This document shows positions 7,969 to 14,814 of a stretch of DNA of 27,921 bases, piece after piece. The notes under the pieces were generated by a model, which saw only the letters and a program-made list of their open reading frames with translations, was not told the DNA's origin and ran no database searches. Position 1 is the stretch's first letter. Every line of letters begins with the position of its first letter. The DNA lies in the NCBI GenBank assembly GCA_934474225.1, contig CAKSLU010000020.1, forward strand, positions 1-27,921, in the 5' to 3' direction. Source of the stretch: an uncultured Eubacteriales bacterium. GTDB taxonomy: Bacteria > Bacillota > Clostridia > Oscillospirales > CAG-272. The translations under genes were made by a program, and so were the position numbers.

Positions 7969-9147
7969 ATGACAGCATTTGAAAAAGATATTGTCGCTCT
8001 GGTGCGCGGTGCGCTCACGGGCGACAAGCCGACGCTTTCCCCGGAGGCTGACTATGCGCGCATCTACGCGTTCGGCATGCGGCAGCAGATTATCTATCTG
8101 CTCTACACCGGGCTCTGCCTTGTCGACGGCTTTGAGGAGAGCGCGGCGGGCATGCGCTTTTTGCAGGCGGCGTGCGGCGCGATGGCGGCAGGCGTCCGCC
8201 AGCAGCAGGAGATTGAGCAGTTCCGCGCGGCCTTCTCCGCCCGGGGCATCGACTTCATGCCGCTCAAGGGTACGCTGCTGCGCACGCTGTATCCCTCGCC
8301 CGAGATGCGGCAGATGGGCGATGCGGACTTTCTGATTCGGGAGGCGCAGGAGGAGGCGGCAGCCGAGGTGATGCGCGCGCTCGGGTACACGGGCGAGGCG
8401 CACGAGGTGCTCTGGCAGAAGCCGGGGGCGCTCACCGTGGAGCTGCCGCACGACCTCATTGCCGCAAAGCATGCCGACCTGCACGCTTATTACGCGGCGT
8501 ATGACATCTGGGCGCACGCCAAACCGGCTGCGGGCAGCGAGTACCGCATGACGCCGGAGGACGAGTACATCTTCGACTTTCTGCATTTTGTCAAGCACTT
8601 CCGCACAAGCGGCGCGGGACTGCGCCATGTGATTGATTTGTATTTGCTGAAGGCGCGCGGTCCGGCGCTTGACGAGGCGGCTCTCTGCGACTGCTTTACG
8701 GCGCTCGGCTGCATGGATTTCTATCGGAACATCTGCGCGCTTGCGGACTGCTGGTTCGGGCAGGGGACAGAGACTGCGGTGACCGCGCGGATCGCCTCGC
8801 TTTTGTTTGCGGGCGGCATCTACGGGGATGAAAAAACCGCAGCGCGCACGCAGCATGCGCGCTATCGTGAGCAGTATCGGTTTGCCGGGGCGGCCAATTG
8901 GCTGCACACGGCGTGCCCGCCGCTCGCACAGCAGAAGAAGCGCTATCCCATCCTAAAGAAAGCGCCGTTTCTTCTGCCGTTTACCTGGATTTTACACGGG
9001 TTTGTCGTGCTTTTCCGCCGCCCGGAGACCATCGGCAGCGTCACCGACGCTGCAAGGGAGATTGACCGGGATACGGACAACGACCGTTTTGCCGAGCTTG
9101 CGGCAGTCGGCTTGCAAGTGAACAAGGATACATTCTCAAAGAGATAA
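7969..9147 (+). CDS. Nucleotidyltransferase-family protein (PF14907-like)
   Basis: A 392-residue protein whose core, FMPLKGTLLRTLYPSPEMR followed by QMGDADFLI (about residues 92-122), matches the nucleotidyltransferase family of uncharacterised polysaccharide-locus proteins. Lys-Gly-x-x-Leu-Arg and the Asp118-x-Asp120 metal-binding pair are visible. The middle part (DEYIFDFLHFVKHFRTSGAGL) matches the conserved histidine-rich helix of that family. The C-terminus is basic with one hydrophobic stretch near residues 330-350. No substrate is established for these proteins. Its position between the epimerase and the UDP-glucose dehydrogenase ties it to polymer synthesis or modification. The start follows the epimerase stop by 12 bases; the ribosome site GTAAGGAC is weak. 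Confidence 0.8.
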   Translation: MTAFEKDIVALVRGALTGDKPTLSPEADYARIYAFGMRQQIIYLLYTGLCLVDGFEESAAGMRFLQAACGAMAAGVRQQQEIEQFRAAFSARGIDFMPLKGTLLRTLYPSPEMRQMGDADFLIREAQEEAAAEVMRALGYTGEAHEVLWQKPGALTVELPHDLIAAKHADLHAYYAAYDIWAHAKPAAGSEYRMTPEDEYIFDFLHFVKHFRTSGAGLRHVIDLYLLKARGPALDEAALCDCFTALGCMDFYRNICALADCWFGQGTETAVTARIASLLFAGGIYGDEKTAARTQHARYREQYRFAGAANWLHTACPPLAQQKKRYPILKKAPFLLPFTWILHGFVVLFRRPETIGSVTDAAREIDRDTDNDRFAELAAVGLQVNKDTFSKR

Positions 9148-9164
9148 GACAGAGGAGATTCGAT

Positions 9165-10397
9165 ATGAAAATTGCAGTTGCGGGAACGGGTTATGTCGGG
9201 CTGTCGCTGGCGGTGCTGCTGGCGGGACATCATGCGGTCACGGCGGTGGACATCATCCCGGAGAAAGTGGAGCTGATCAACGGGAGAAAGTCGCCGATTC
9301 AGGACGACTATATCGAAGAGTACCTGGCGACAAAGCAGCTGGACCTTACGGCGACGCTGGATGCAAAGGCGGCGTACAGCGATGCGGATTTTGTCATCAT
9401 TGCCGCGCCGACCAACTATGACAGCAAGAAGAACTTTTTTGACACCTCGGCGGTCGAGGCGGTAATCGAGCTGGTGCTCGCCTGCAATCCGCACGCCATT
9501 ATGGTCATCAAGTCCACCATTCCGGTCGGCTACACGGCGTCGGTGCGGGCAAAGTACCACACCGAGAACATCCTGTTCAGCCCCGAATTTCTGCGTGAGA
9601 GCCGTGCGCTCTACGACAACCTCTATCCGTCCCGCATCATCGTCGGCACGGACATGGCAAATCCGCGGCTCGTCGAGGCGGCGCACACCTTTGCCGCCCT
9701 TTTGCAGGAGGGGGCAATCAAGGAGAATATCGACACGCTGTTCATGGGCTTTACCGAGGCGGAGGCCGTCAAGCTGTTTGCCAACACCTATCTTGCCCTG
9801 CGCGTCAGCTATTTCAACGAGCTGGATACCTATGCCGAGATGAAGGGGCTGAACACGAAGGAAATCATCGACGGCGTCTGCCTCGACCCGCGCATCGGCG
9901 GGCATTACAACAACCCCAGTTTCGGCTACGGCGGCTACTGTCTGCCGAAGGACACAAAGCAGCTGCTTGCCAACTATGCGGATGTGCCCGAGAACCTGAT
10001 TGAGGCTATCGTCGAGTCCAACCGCACGCGCAAGGACTTCATTGCCGACCGCGTGCTCGAGATGGCGGGCGCTTATGCGGCAAACGACAGCTTTGACGAG
10101 CGCCGCGAGCGTGAGGTGACCATCGGCGTCTACCGTCTGACCATGAAGTCAAATAGCGACAACTTCCGCCAAAGCTCGATTCAGGGCGTGATGAAGCGCA
10201 TCAAGGCGAAGGGCGCGACGGTGATTATCTATGAGCCGACGCTGAAGGACGGCGAGACCTTCTTTGGCAGCGTGGTGGTCAACGACCTTGCGAAGTTCAA
10301 GGCGCTGAGCAAAGCCATCATCGCCAACCGCTATGACGCCTGCCTCGACGATGTCAAGGACAAGGTTTACACGCGCGACCTCTACCGAAGAGACTGA
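9165..10397 (+). CDS. ugd: UDP-glucose 6-dehydrogenase
   Basis: A 410-residue protein with the three-part UDP-sugar dehydrogenase layout. The NAD-binding N-terminus is KIAVAGTGYVGLSLAVLLAG. A central dimerisation region carries the EAVKLFANTYLALRVSYFNE helix. The catalytic motif YGGYCLPKDTKQL has the nucleophilic cysteine at residue 259. A C-terminal UDP-binding domain follows. The enzyme oxidises UDP-glucose twice to UDP-glucuronate with two NAD+, supplying acidic sugar for the polymer and substrate for the epimerase upstream. AGAGGAG lies upstream of the ATG. It is the last gene of the operon and is followed by a strong terminator. Length is close to the short bacterial form of the family. 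Confidence 0.95.
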   Translation: MKIAVAGTGYVGLSLAVLLAGHHAVTAVDIIPEKVELINGRKSPIQDDYIEEYLATKQLDLTATLDAKAAYSDADFVIIAAPTNYDSKKNFFDTSAVEAVIELVLACNPHAIMVIKSTIPVGYTASVRAKYHTENILFSPEFLRESRALYDNLYPSRIIVGTDMANPRLVEAAHTFAALLQEGAIKENIDTLFMGFTEAEAVKLFANTYLALRVSYFNELDTYAEMKGLNTKEIIDGVCLDPRIGGHYNNPSFGYGGYCLPKDTKQLLANYADVPENLIEAIVESNRTRKDFIADRVLEMAGAYAANDSFDERREREVTIGVYRLTMKSNSDNFRQSSIQGVMKRIKAKGATVIIYEPTLKDGETFFGSVVVNDLAKFKALSKAIIANRYDACLDDVKDKVYTRDLYRRD

Positions 10398-10407
10398 GCG
10401 CGCATGG

Positions 10408-10445
10408 AAAAAGCCCTGCAAAACCACGGTTTTGCAGGGCTTTTT
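10408..10445. terminator. Bidirectional Rho-independent terminator
   Basis: A perfect inverted repeat pairs AAAAAGCCCTGCAAAA with TTTTGCAGGGCTTTTT around the loop CCACGG. Each strand ends in a T run, so it can stop both the polysaccharide operon (+) and the convergent mscL transcript (-), whose stop codon is only ten bases away. Confidence 0.95.
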
Positions 10446-10455
10446 GCGTGTTTCT

Positions 10456-10818
10456 TTATTTTGCCTCGGGTTCTTCCTTGCGCTTTCTTTGGAGCTTGGC
10501 GAAAACGCGCAGCACCGTAAAGATGGTGAGCGCGATGATCAGAAAGTCGATGACGCTCTGGATGAAGCTGCCGTAGCACAGCGCGGTTTCCGCCGTGGCG
10601 ACGCTGCCGTCCGCCGCGTAGACCGCCTCGCGGATGACCCACTTCCAGTCGGTCACATTGAGACCGCCGACAAGCAGGCTGACCAGCGGCATAATCACAT
10701 CATTGACCAGCGAGGAGACAATCTTGTTGAACGCGCCGCCGATGACCACGCCGACCGCCATGTCAACGACATTGCCCTTTGCAATGAATTCCTTGAAATC
10801 AGCAGAAAACTTACCCAT
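10456..10818 (-). CDS. mscL: Large-conductance mechanosensitive channel
   Basis: A 120-residue protein beginning MGKFSADFKEFIAKGNVVDM and continuing into AVGVVIGGAFNKIVSSLVND. This is the hallmark amphipathic N-terminal helix and glycine/alanine-rich pore-lining first helix of MscL. A periplasmic-type loop (DWKWVIREAVYAADGS) is followed by the second membrane segment, then a charged C-terminal helix (KLQRKRKEEPEAK). The channel opens under membrane tension to release solutes during hypo-osmotic shock. GGAGGAAC precedes the start, and a perfect promoter lies upstream. It is a single-gene unit sharing a terminator with the polysaccharide operon. Confidence 0.97.
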   Translation of the reverse strand: MGKFSADFKEFIAKGNVVDMAVGVVIGGAFNKIVSSLVNDVIMPLVSLLVGGLNVTDWKWVIREAVYAADGSVATAETALCYGSFIQSVIDFLIIALTIFTVLRVFAKLQRKRKEEPEAK

Positions 10819-10859
10819 ATGTTCCTCCGTCCGCGGCGTGGCCGCATTTTTCTTCCTTT

Positions 10860-10888
10860 ATTATAGTCGAACCCTGTCGGTTTGTCAA
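10860..10888 (-). promoter_or_regulatory. SigA-type promoter of mscL
   Basis: On the minus strand TTGACA (10883-10888) and TATAAT (10860-10865) are separated by exactly 17 bases. Both hexamers are perfect consensus, about 40 bases upstream of the mscL start codon. Confidence 0.93.
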
Positions 10889-10911
10889 TACGGAAGAAAA
10901 AGCGGCGCCAA

Positions 10912-11021
10912 GCCTCCCTTGTGCAAAGGGAGGTGTCACGGCTTGCCGTGACGGAGGGATTGTTTTGTACGGAACAACCCCTCAGGCGCTCACGCGCCAG
11001 CTCCCCTTACACAGGGGAGCT
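10912..11021 (+). repeat. Structured interspersed repeat, copy 1
   Basis: About 110 bases that fold into a chain of hairpins: CCTCCCTT/AAGGGAGG, TCACGG/CCGTGA, a central GAGGGATTGTT/AACAACCCCTC, GGCGC/GCGCC, and CTCCCC/GGGGAG. The two ends form imperfect terminal inverted repeats of each other. It contains no reading frame of note. Related copies are at 14136 and, inverted, at 25778. It sits between the mscL promoter and the end of the minus-strand operon. It resembles a non-autonomous MITE/REP-like element; no clear target duplication is visible. Confidence 0.88.
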
Positions 11022-11044
11022 TGTCAACTTCCGACCGCCAAATT

Positions 11045-11072
11045 GAAAAAAAGGCGCAGATGCGCCTTTTTT
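11045..11072. terminator. Rho-independent terminator, probably for the minus-strand operon
   Basis: An A-run followed by GGCGC, loop AGAT, then GCGCC and a T-run gives a compact hairpin that can act in both directions. It lies about 190 bases beyond the stop of the last minus-strand gene and is the first terminator-like hairpin reached there. Confidence 0.75.
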
Positions 11073-11262
11073 CCATGGTAAAGGAGAACGGTGGACAGGG
11101 TCGGCGGCGCGGCATTTCCCGTGCGGGCTTTCGCCCATGCCGCTGCCGCCGAAGCGGCGCGCACGCCGCCGGAACTACTTCTTTTCACCCCGCTTACAGC
11201 ATACCGCGCGCGGGGCGCGAATTTGCACGCATTGCGTCGAGCGTGAAAAAATTTCCAAAAAG
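11073..11262. other. Gene-free stretch
   Basis: About 190 bases of GC-rich sequence between the terminator and the end of the minus-strand operon. I see GC-rich self-complementary patches but no convincing gene, RNA or promoter. One 51-codon frame (11091-11246, +) has AAGGAG close to a GTG, but its composition is not protein-like. Confidence 0.5.
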
Positions 11263-12009
11263 TTATCGGAAGAATTCGACAAAGGCGCGGAAGTTTTTGC
11301 GATAGCGCTCGTCGGCGGCTGTCTTGAGCCCGAACAGCGCCACATCCACCGGGCAGAGCGAGAGCGCCATGCCGGACTGCGTTTCTTCCGCCTTAAAGCC
11401 TGCCGCTGCGCTGACCTCCGCCAGCAGCACGCGCAGGAGCGCGGCTTCCCCGGCGGGGCAGGGTTCGCCGCCGGTGGCGTCGGCAAAGACGCGCACATTG
11501 CCGGGCGAGGGGACAAAGCTGACCGTGACATCCCTGCCGCCGCAGGCGGAGAGCCGAATCAGCAGCGCGAGGCAGAGCGCATAGGCATTCGGCGGGACAC
11601 AAACCACGACATCGCGCGGCAGCAGTTCAATGCGGAAGTGCACGGTGTCATCGGCAAACACCGCGGCATAGGCGCTCTCAAACAGCTGCGTCAGCGCGCC
11701 GAGCGAACGCGGCACGGCGTTTGCCTTGGAAAAGGCGGCGACATCGAAGAGCCCTTCCGCCGCGCGGGGCGCGGCGTCCACGCCGTAACAGGCGCACAGC
11801 CGCTCAAAATCCATGAAGAAATAGTAGGTCCTGCCGTCAAGCATGACGGGCTTGACATAGGCGCGGGTCTCGCCGATTTGCAGAATCCCGCGCGGATGCG
11901 CCGCGCAGGCGGTGCGGATGGCGGTGAAGCGTGCGTCGCGGCGGCGCACGCCGCTGTAAAAGAGAACATCGCCGTTTTCGGCGGCGATGAGCAGCGGGGA
12001 CAGGGTCAT
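11263..12009 (-). CDS. Hypothetical protein, possibly a degenerate GHKL-ATPase-like protein
   Basis: A 248-residue protein I do not firmly recognise. It has no signal peptide or membrane segment. The N-terminal 75 residues (LLIAAENGDVLFYSG, then TYYFFMDFERL) look like a small sensor-type beta domain. The part from about 132 to 220 (NAYALCLALLIRLSACGGRD, then VTVSF and NVRVFADATGG, ending GMALSL) weakly resembles a histidine-kinase ATPase domain without its phosphoacceptor helix. The usual N-, G1- and G2-box residues are not clear, so this may be only superficial. Its ATG overlaps the stop of the preceding membrane protein (ATGA), which means coupled translation and a shared role. Very alanine-rich, like its operon partners. 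Confidence 0.65.
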   Translation of the reverse strand: MTLSPLLIAAENGDVLFYSGVRRRDARFTAIRTACAAHPRGILQIGETRAYVKPVMLDGRTYYFFMDFERLCACYGVDAAPRAAEGLFDVAAFSKANAVPRSLGALTQLFESAYAAVFADDTVHFRIELLPRDVVVCVPPNAYALCLALLIRLSACGGRDVTVSFVPSPGNVRVFADATGGEPCPAGEAALLRVLLAEVSAAAGFKAEETQSGMALSLCPVDVALFGLKTAADERYRKNFRAFVEFFR

Positions 12010-12908
12010 CGGGTTTCCTCCTTGGGGGTTTCTTCGGTGTCGGGCTCTGCGGTGACAGGCGTCGGGCGCGCGGAGCAGAACTGATAGCTTTGCAGCGACT
12101 TTGCGCGCAACACATCGAGGAGGTTTTCCTCGCTGCCCTCCAGCACAAGGCGCAGGCTGTATTTGGTGAAGTAGAAGGCGTAGTCTTCAATGGCGGCGGC
12201 AAGCTGTTCGCCGCTGATGCCGCCTGTGCGCAGGGCGACTGCTCGACCGCTCCGTCCTGCGGCGGTGAAGAAATCGGTGCAGGCGTCGCTGTGCAGCGTG
12301 TCAAACGGCACGCAGAGCGCGACCGCGCCCGGGCATGCGTCCGCCAGACGGATGACATCCTCCAGACAATCGGCGTCCAGACGGTCAAACACCAGCATGA
12401 TCTCGCCGATACCCGCGCCCGCGTATTCGGCAAGCAGGGCGCATTCGTAGGCATAGAGCACATCGCGGATCTGCGCGTCGGCATAGACAGAGCGCACCTC
12501 AAAGAGCCCCGTGATGTTGCCTGCGGCAAGCGCCGAGACAGGCGGCAGCGCCGCCGTGTCGCGCCCGAGCTTTGCATCGGTCTCGGTGGCAAAGGTGGGC
12601 GCGCCGTCCTTGTAGAGCCAGACCGAGGCGTGCGCATAGGGGTCGTCTCCGCCCGTGAAGGCGGCGAGCGCCGTCGGCTCGACAAATTCGCCGTGCACGA
12701 TGTGCTCGGCGATGGGCGAGATGGTCTCGCCGCCAAGGTCTTCCGTCATAGAAAACGAATGCACCGGCGACGTCGTGTCGGCACGCCGCCCGAGGTAGGC
12801 GCCGAGCAGCGCGGTCAGCGCAAAAACCGTAAGGACAGCGCACAGCCAGATGCAGAAATTGCGGATGGCGCGGCGGCGGCGCTGGTCATATCGCTTGTAA
12901 ACTGCCAC
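12006..12908 (-). CDS. Hypothetical membrane-anchored extracytoplasmic protein
   Basis: A 300-residue protein with a basic N-terminus (MAVYKRYDQRRRRAIRNF), one membrane segment at about residues 18-40, and a large outside domain. The domain alternates strands and helices (EIMLVFDRLDADCLEDVIRL, then AVALCVPFDTL and YSLRLVLEG). This pattern suggests an alpha/beta barrel like the putative glycoside hydrolase/DUF4015 group, but I see no catalytic pair that would prove this. The tail is acidic and Pro/Thr-rich. The start is GTG, chosen because AAGGAG lies at a suitable distance and the frame abuts the upstream stop. It lies between a foldase gene and an unknown soluble protein in one operon. Confidence 0.7.
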   Translation of the reverse strand: MAVYKRYDQRRRRAIRNFCIWLCAVLTVFALTALLGAYLGRRADTTSPVHSFSMTEDLGGETISPIAEHIVHGEFVEPTALAAFTGGDDPYAHASVWLYKDGAPTFATETDAKLGRDTAALPPVSALAAGNITGLFEVRSVYADAQIRDVLYAYECALLAEYAGAGIGEIMLVFDRLDADCLEDVIRLADACPGAVALCVPFDTLHSDACTDFFTAAGRSGRAVALRTGGISGEQLAAAIEDYAFYFTKYSLRLVLEGSEENLLDVLRAKSLQSYQFCSARPTPVTAEPDTEETPKEETR

Positions 12909-13931
12909 TTAATGAATCTCCTTTGCGTCAAGCGCGCGGACATAGTCCGCCTCGGTCACGGTGAGTTTGGCGGCGCGCGCGTCGATTTGCGCGTAGAACT
13001 GCGCGTTCTGATACTGGGACTTCAGCTCGTCGAAGTGCGCGGTGATGTAACTCTCGTCCTTCGGCAGGCGGAGCAGGATGTGAAAGCCGTCGTCGCTCTC
13101 CACCGCCTCGCTGATCTCGCCCTCACCAAGGGCGAACGCCGCCGCCTCAAATTCTGCGGTCATCTCGCCGCGCGTGAAGTAATAGCCGTCCGCCGGCATG
13201 GAAAAATCCTCGGAATAGCGACCGATGAGCGTGGCAAAATCCACGCCGCCGCGGTATTCGGCGAGCACCTCTTCGGCAAGCGCGCGGTTGTCTTCAACGG
13301 ACTCGCCCGCATCGTTTTCGATGAAAATCTGCTTGACGCGGACAAATGCGTCGCCGCGAAAGATGGCAAGCAGCGCTTCGTCCCCGCTCTCGATTGCGCC
13401 GCCTGCGGCGGTCATGGCGGCAAACAGCTTGTCCTCCGTGCCGTCCACGCGCACGAGAAAGTCAAAGACCTTGTCGGTCATGAAGTTCTTTGCAAGCTCT
13501 GCGGCATAGCCGGACGCGCCGTAGTAGTCGCGCACGGCGTCGATGTACTCCGTTGCCGAAACCTTGACATCGCCGTCCTCGGGCGTGATGCCGTAGTCGG
13601 CGGCAAGCGCCACCGTGCCGTACAGCCCGCGCACCGCCTCGGCAACCCGCGCGCGCACCGCGCGGTCGAGCGCGTCGGTCTCGACTTCGCCCGCGTCGTT
13701 TTTGTAGGCGGCGGCAAGCTCGCTCTTGTAGTTTAAGTAGAAATAGCGGTAGAGGTCGTAGGTCACGGTATAGCTGCCGGCGTACAGCGCGGTCTGCCCA
13801 TAGCTTTCGAGGTACGCCGCCTCGCGCTTTGCGCGGACGGCGCGCACAATGGCGAAAATGCCGACGGCAAGCAGCACAAGCGCCAGTCCCGCGGCAATGA
13901 GCTTGAATTTATTTTTACGAAAGTCAAACAT
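12909..13931 (-). CDS. Membrane-anchored parvulin-type peptidyl-prolyl isomerase (PrsA/SurA-like)
   Basis: A 340-residue protein with a basic start (MFDFRKNKFK) and one membrane helix at about residues 10-30, without a lipobox. A helical chaperone-like region follows, then a parvulin domain at about 198-290: VKQIFIEND, FATLIGRYSEDFSM, FEAAAFALGEGEISEAVES and DDGFHILLRLP. These match rotamase motifs (PF00639/PF13145). It would help exported proteins fold at the outer membrane face. I chose the ATG at 13931 because GGAG lies eight bases upstream; the frame-open ATG at 13967 has no ribosome site. It is first in a three-gene minus operon, so its clients may include the membrane protein encoded next. 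Confidence 0.85.
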   Translation of the reverse strand: MFDFRKNKFKLIAAGLALVLLAVGIFAIVRAVRAKREAAYLESYGQTALYAGSYTVTYDLYRYFYLNYKSELAAAYKNDAGEVETDALDRAVRARVAEAVRGLYGTVALAADYGITPEDGDVKVSATEYIDAVRDYYGASGYAAELAKNFMTDKVFDFLVRVDGTEDKLFAAMTAAGGAIESGDEALLAIFRGDAFVRVKQIFIENDAGESVEDNRALAEEVLAEYRGGVDFATLIGRYSEDFSMPADGYYFTRGEMTAEFEAAAFALGEGEISEAVESDDGFHILLRLPKDESYITAHFDELKSQYQNAQFYAQIDARAAKLTVTEADYVRALDAKEIH

Positions 13932-14128
13932 AACGGTCTCCGTTTTCGGGTTGTTTGGTGTTCTCATGTGCAGAGCGCATCCGCCTCGGTTTGGCGGGCG
14001 ACCGATGGTCGCCCCTACGGTTGGGTGGGGACAGGGTTCGCCTTCCCCGGCGGGGGAAGCCTGAGAAACACACCCCTACCGGTTTGTAAGGATTTCTACA
14101 CACTGTAGGGCGGGGGCTTGCTCCCGCC
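13932..14128. repeat. Cluster of GTAGGG-associated palindromes
   Basis: Within this intergenic stretch are three different hairpins, each next to GTAGGG or its complement: GGGCGACC/GGTCGCCC at 13996-14014 followed by CCCCTAC; CTTCCCC/GGGGAAG at 14042-14059 followed by CCCCTAC; and GTAGGG leading into GGCGGG/CCCGCC at 14109-14128. This looks like a REP-type palindrome family. No gene or clear promoter for the minus-strand operon is visible here. Confidence 0.75.
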
Positions 14129-14135
14129 GCATAAT

Positions 14136-14250
14136 GCCTCCCTTGTGTAAAGGGAGGTGTCGGCGATAGCCGACGGAGGGATTGTTACATGGTAAAGGTA
14201 CAACCCCTCAGTCAACTTCGTTGACAGCTCCCCTTGCACAGGGGAGCCTT
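14136..14250 (+). repeat. Structured interspersed repeat, copy 2
   Basis: Same layout as copy 1: terminal CCTCCCTT/AAGGGAGG and CTCCCC/GGGGAG hairpins, internal GTCGGC/GCCGAC, a central GAGGGATTGT/ACAACCCCTC pairing, and GTCAAC/GTTGAC. Internal arms differ in sequence from copy 1 but remain self-complementary. It lies between the divergent foldase operon and the zinc operon. Confidence 0.88.
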
Positions 14251-14318
14251 GTATATGCCTTCTTCCTTATTATCATACAATACTTCGCTGCGGATAGCAA
14301 GAATTTGCGCAAAAAATC

Positions 14319-14347
14319 TTGACAAAGGCGCGCGGATGGCGTATACT
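14319..14347 (+). promoter_or_regulatory. SigA-type promoter of the zinc operon
   Basis: TTGACA at 14319-14324 and TATACT at 14342-14347 with a 17-base spacer. Transcription would begin near 14354, about 44 bases before the repressor gene start codon. Confidence 0.92.
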
Positions 14348-14355
14348 TTCCCTTG

Positions 14356-14385
14356 CAATTTGAATTTGAATTTCAATTTCGATTT
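14356..14385 (+). promoter_or_regulatory. Hexamer array with 19-base inverted repeat, candidate Fur/Zur operator
   Basis: Five six-base units of the form (C/G)(A/G)ATTT run from 14356 to 14385. Inside them, GAATTTGAATTTCAATTTC (14362-14380) is an inverted repeat with only one mismatched pair (14365/14377) around a central T. It begins just after the predicted transcription start, a normal place for a Fur-family repressor to bind and block its own operon. It does not match the Bacillus Zur box exactly. Confidence 0.6.
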
Positions 14386-14397
14386 CGAGGCAACAAA

Positions 14398-14814
14398 ATG
14401 GGATACAATACAAAACAGAAGAGCGCCGTGCTCGACTGCCTGGCGCGGCACAAAAGCGAAAGCCTGACGGTGGACGACGTCTGCGCCGCGCTGGCGGCGG
14501 ACGGCGTCTGCGCCGGGCGCAGCACGGTCTACCGCCACCTCGAGGAGCTCTGCCGCGAGGGGGCAATCAGCCGCTTTGCCGCCGAGCGCGGCAAGAGTGC
14601 GACCTACCGCGTCATCGGCAGCGAATGCGGCGACGACTGCCATTTTCACCTGATCTGCACCGAATGCGGCGCGGTCAGCCACACACACTGCCACGAGCTT
14701 GAGGCGCTGTTTCTGCACATGGCGGCGGCGCACGGCTTCTCGGTGGACGCGAAGAAGACCGTGCTGTACGGCGTCTGCCAGAAATGCAGACAAAAAGAGG
14801 AGAGGGAAGTATGA
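14398..14814 (+). CDS. zur: Fur-family metalloregulator, probably Zur
   Basis: A 138-residue repressor with the Fur layout. The N-terminal winged helix contains AGRSTVYRHLEELCREGAI, the DNA-recognition region. The C-terminal dimer domain has the CHFHLICTECG metal segment and two Cys-x2-Cys pairs (CTEC and CQKC) that hold structural zinc. Fur, Zur and PerR share these features. The zinc-importer genes directly downstream point to zinc sensing. The ATG at 14398 has GAGG upstream; an earlier in-frame start would precede or coincide with the transcription start. Its stop overlaps the next start as ATGA. It likely represses its own operon through the inverted repeat at 14362. Confidence 0.85.
   Translation: MGYNTKQKSAVLDCLARHKSESLTVDDVCAALAADGVCAGRSTVYRHLEELCREGAISRFAAERGKSATYRVIGSECGDDCHFHLICTECGAVSHTHCHELEALFLHMAAAHGFSVDAKKTVLYGVCQKCRQKEEREV

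Noticed and set aside
10912..11021. CRISPR array
   Set aside because: The repeats are far apart, lack regular spacers and fold into multiple hairpins, and no cas genes are present.
11091..11246. A 51-codon plus-strand frame with AAGGAG four bases before GTG
   Set aside because: Spacing is too short, composition is Ala/Arg-rich as in random GC-rich sequence, and no promoter or recognisable domain is present.
12090..13736. A 548-codon plus-strand frame opposite the foldase operon
   Set aside because: It spans two minus-strand genes that have ribosome sites and recognisable features; the predicted protein is Arg/His/Val-rich antisense-like sequence.
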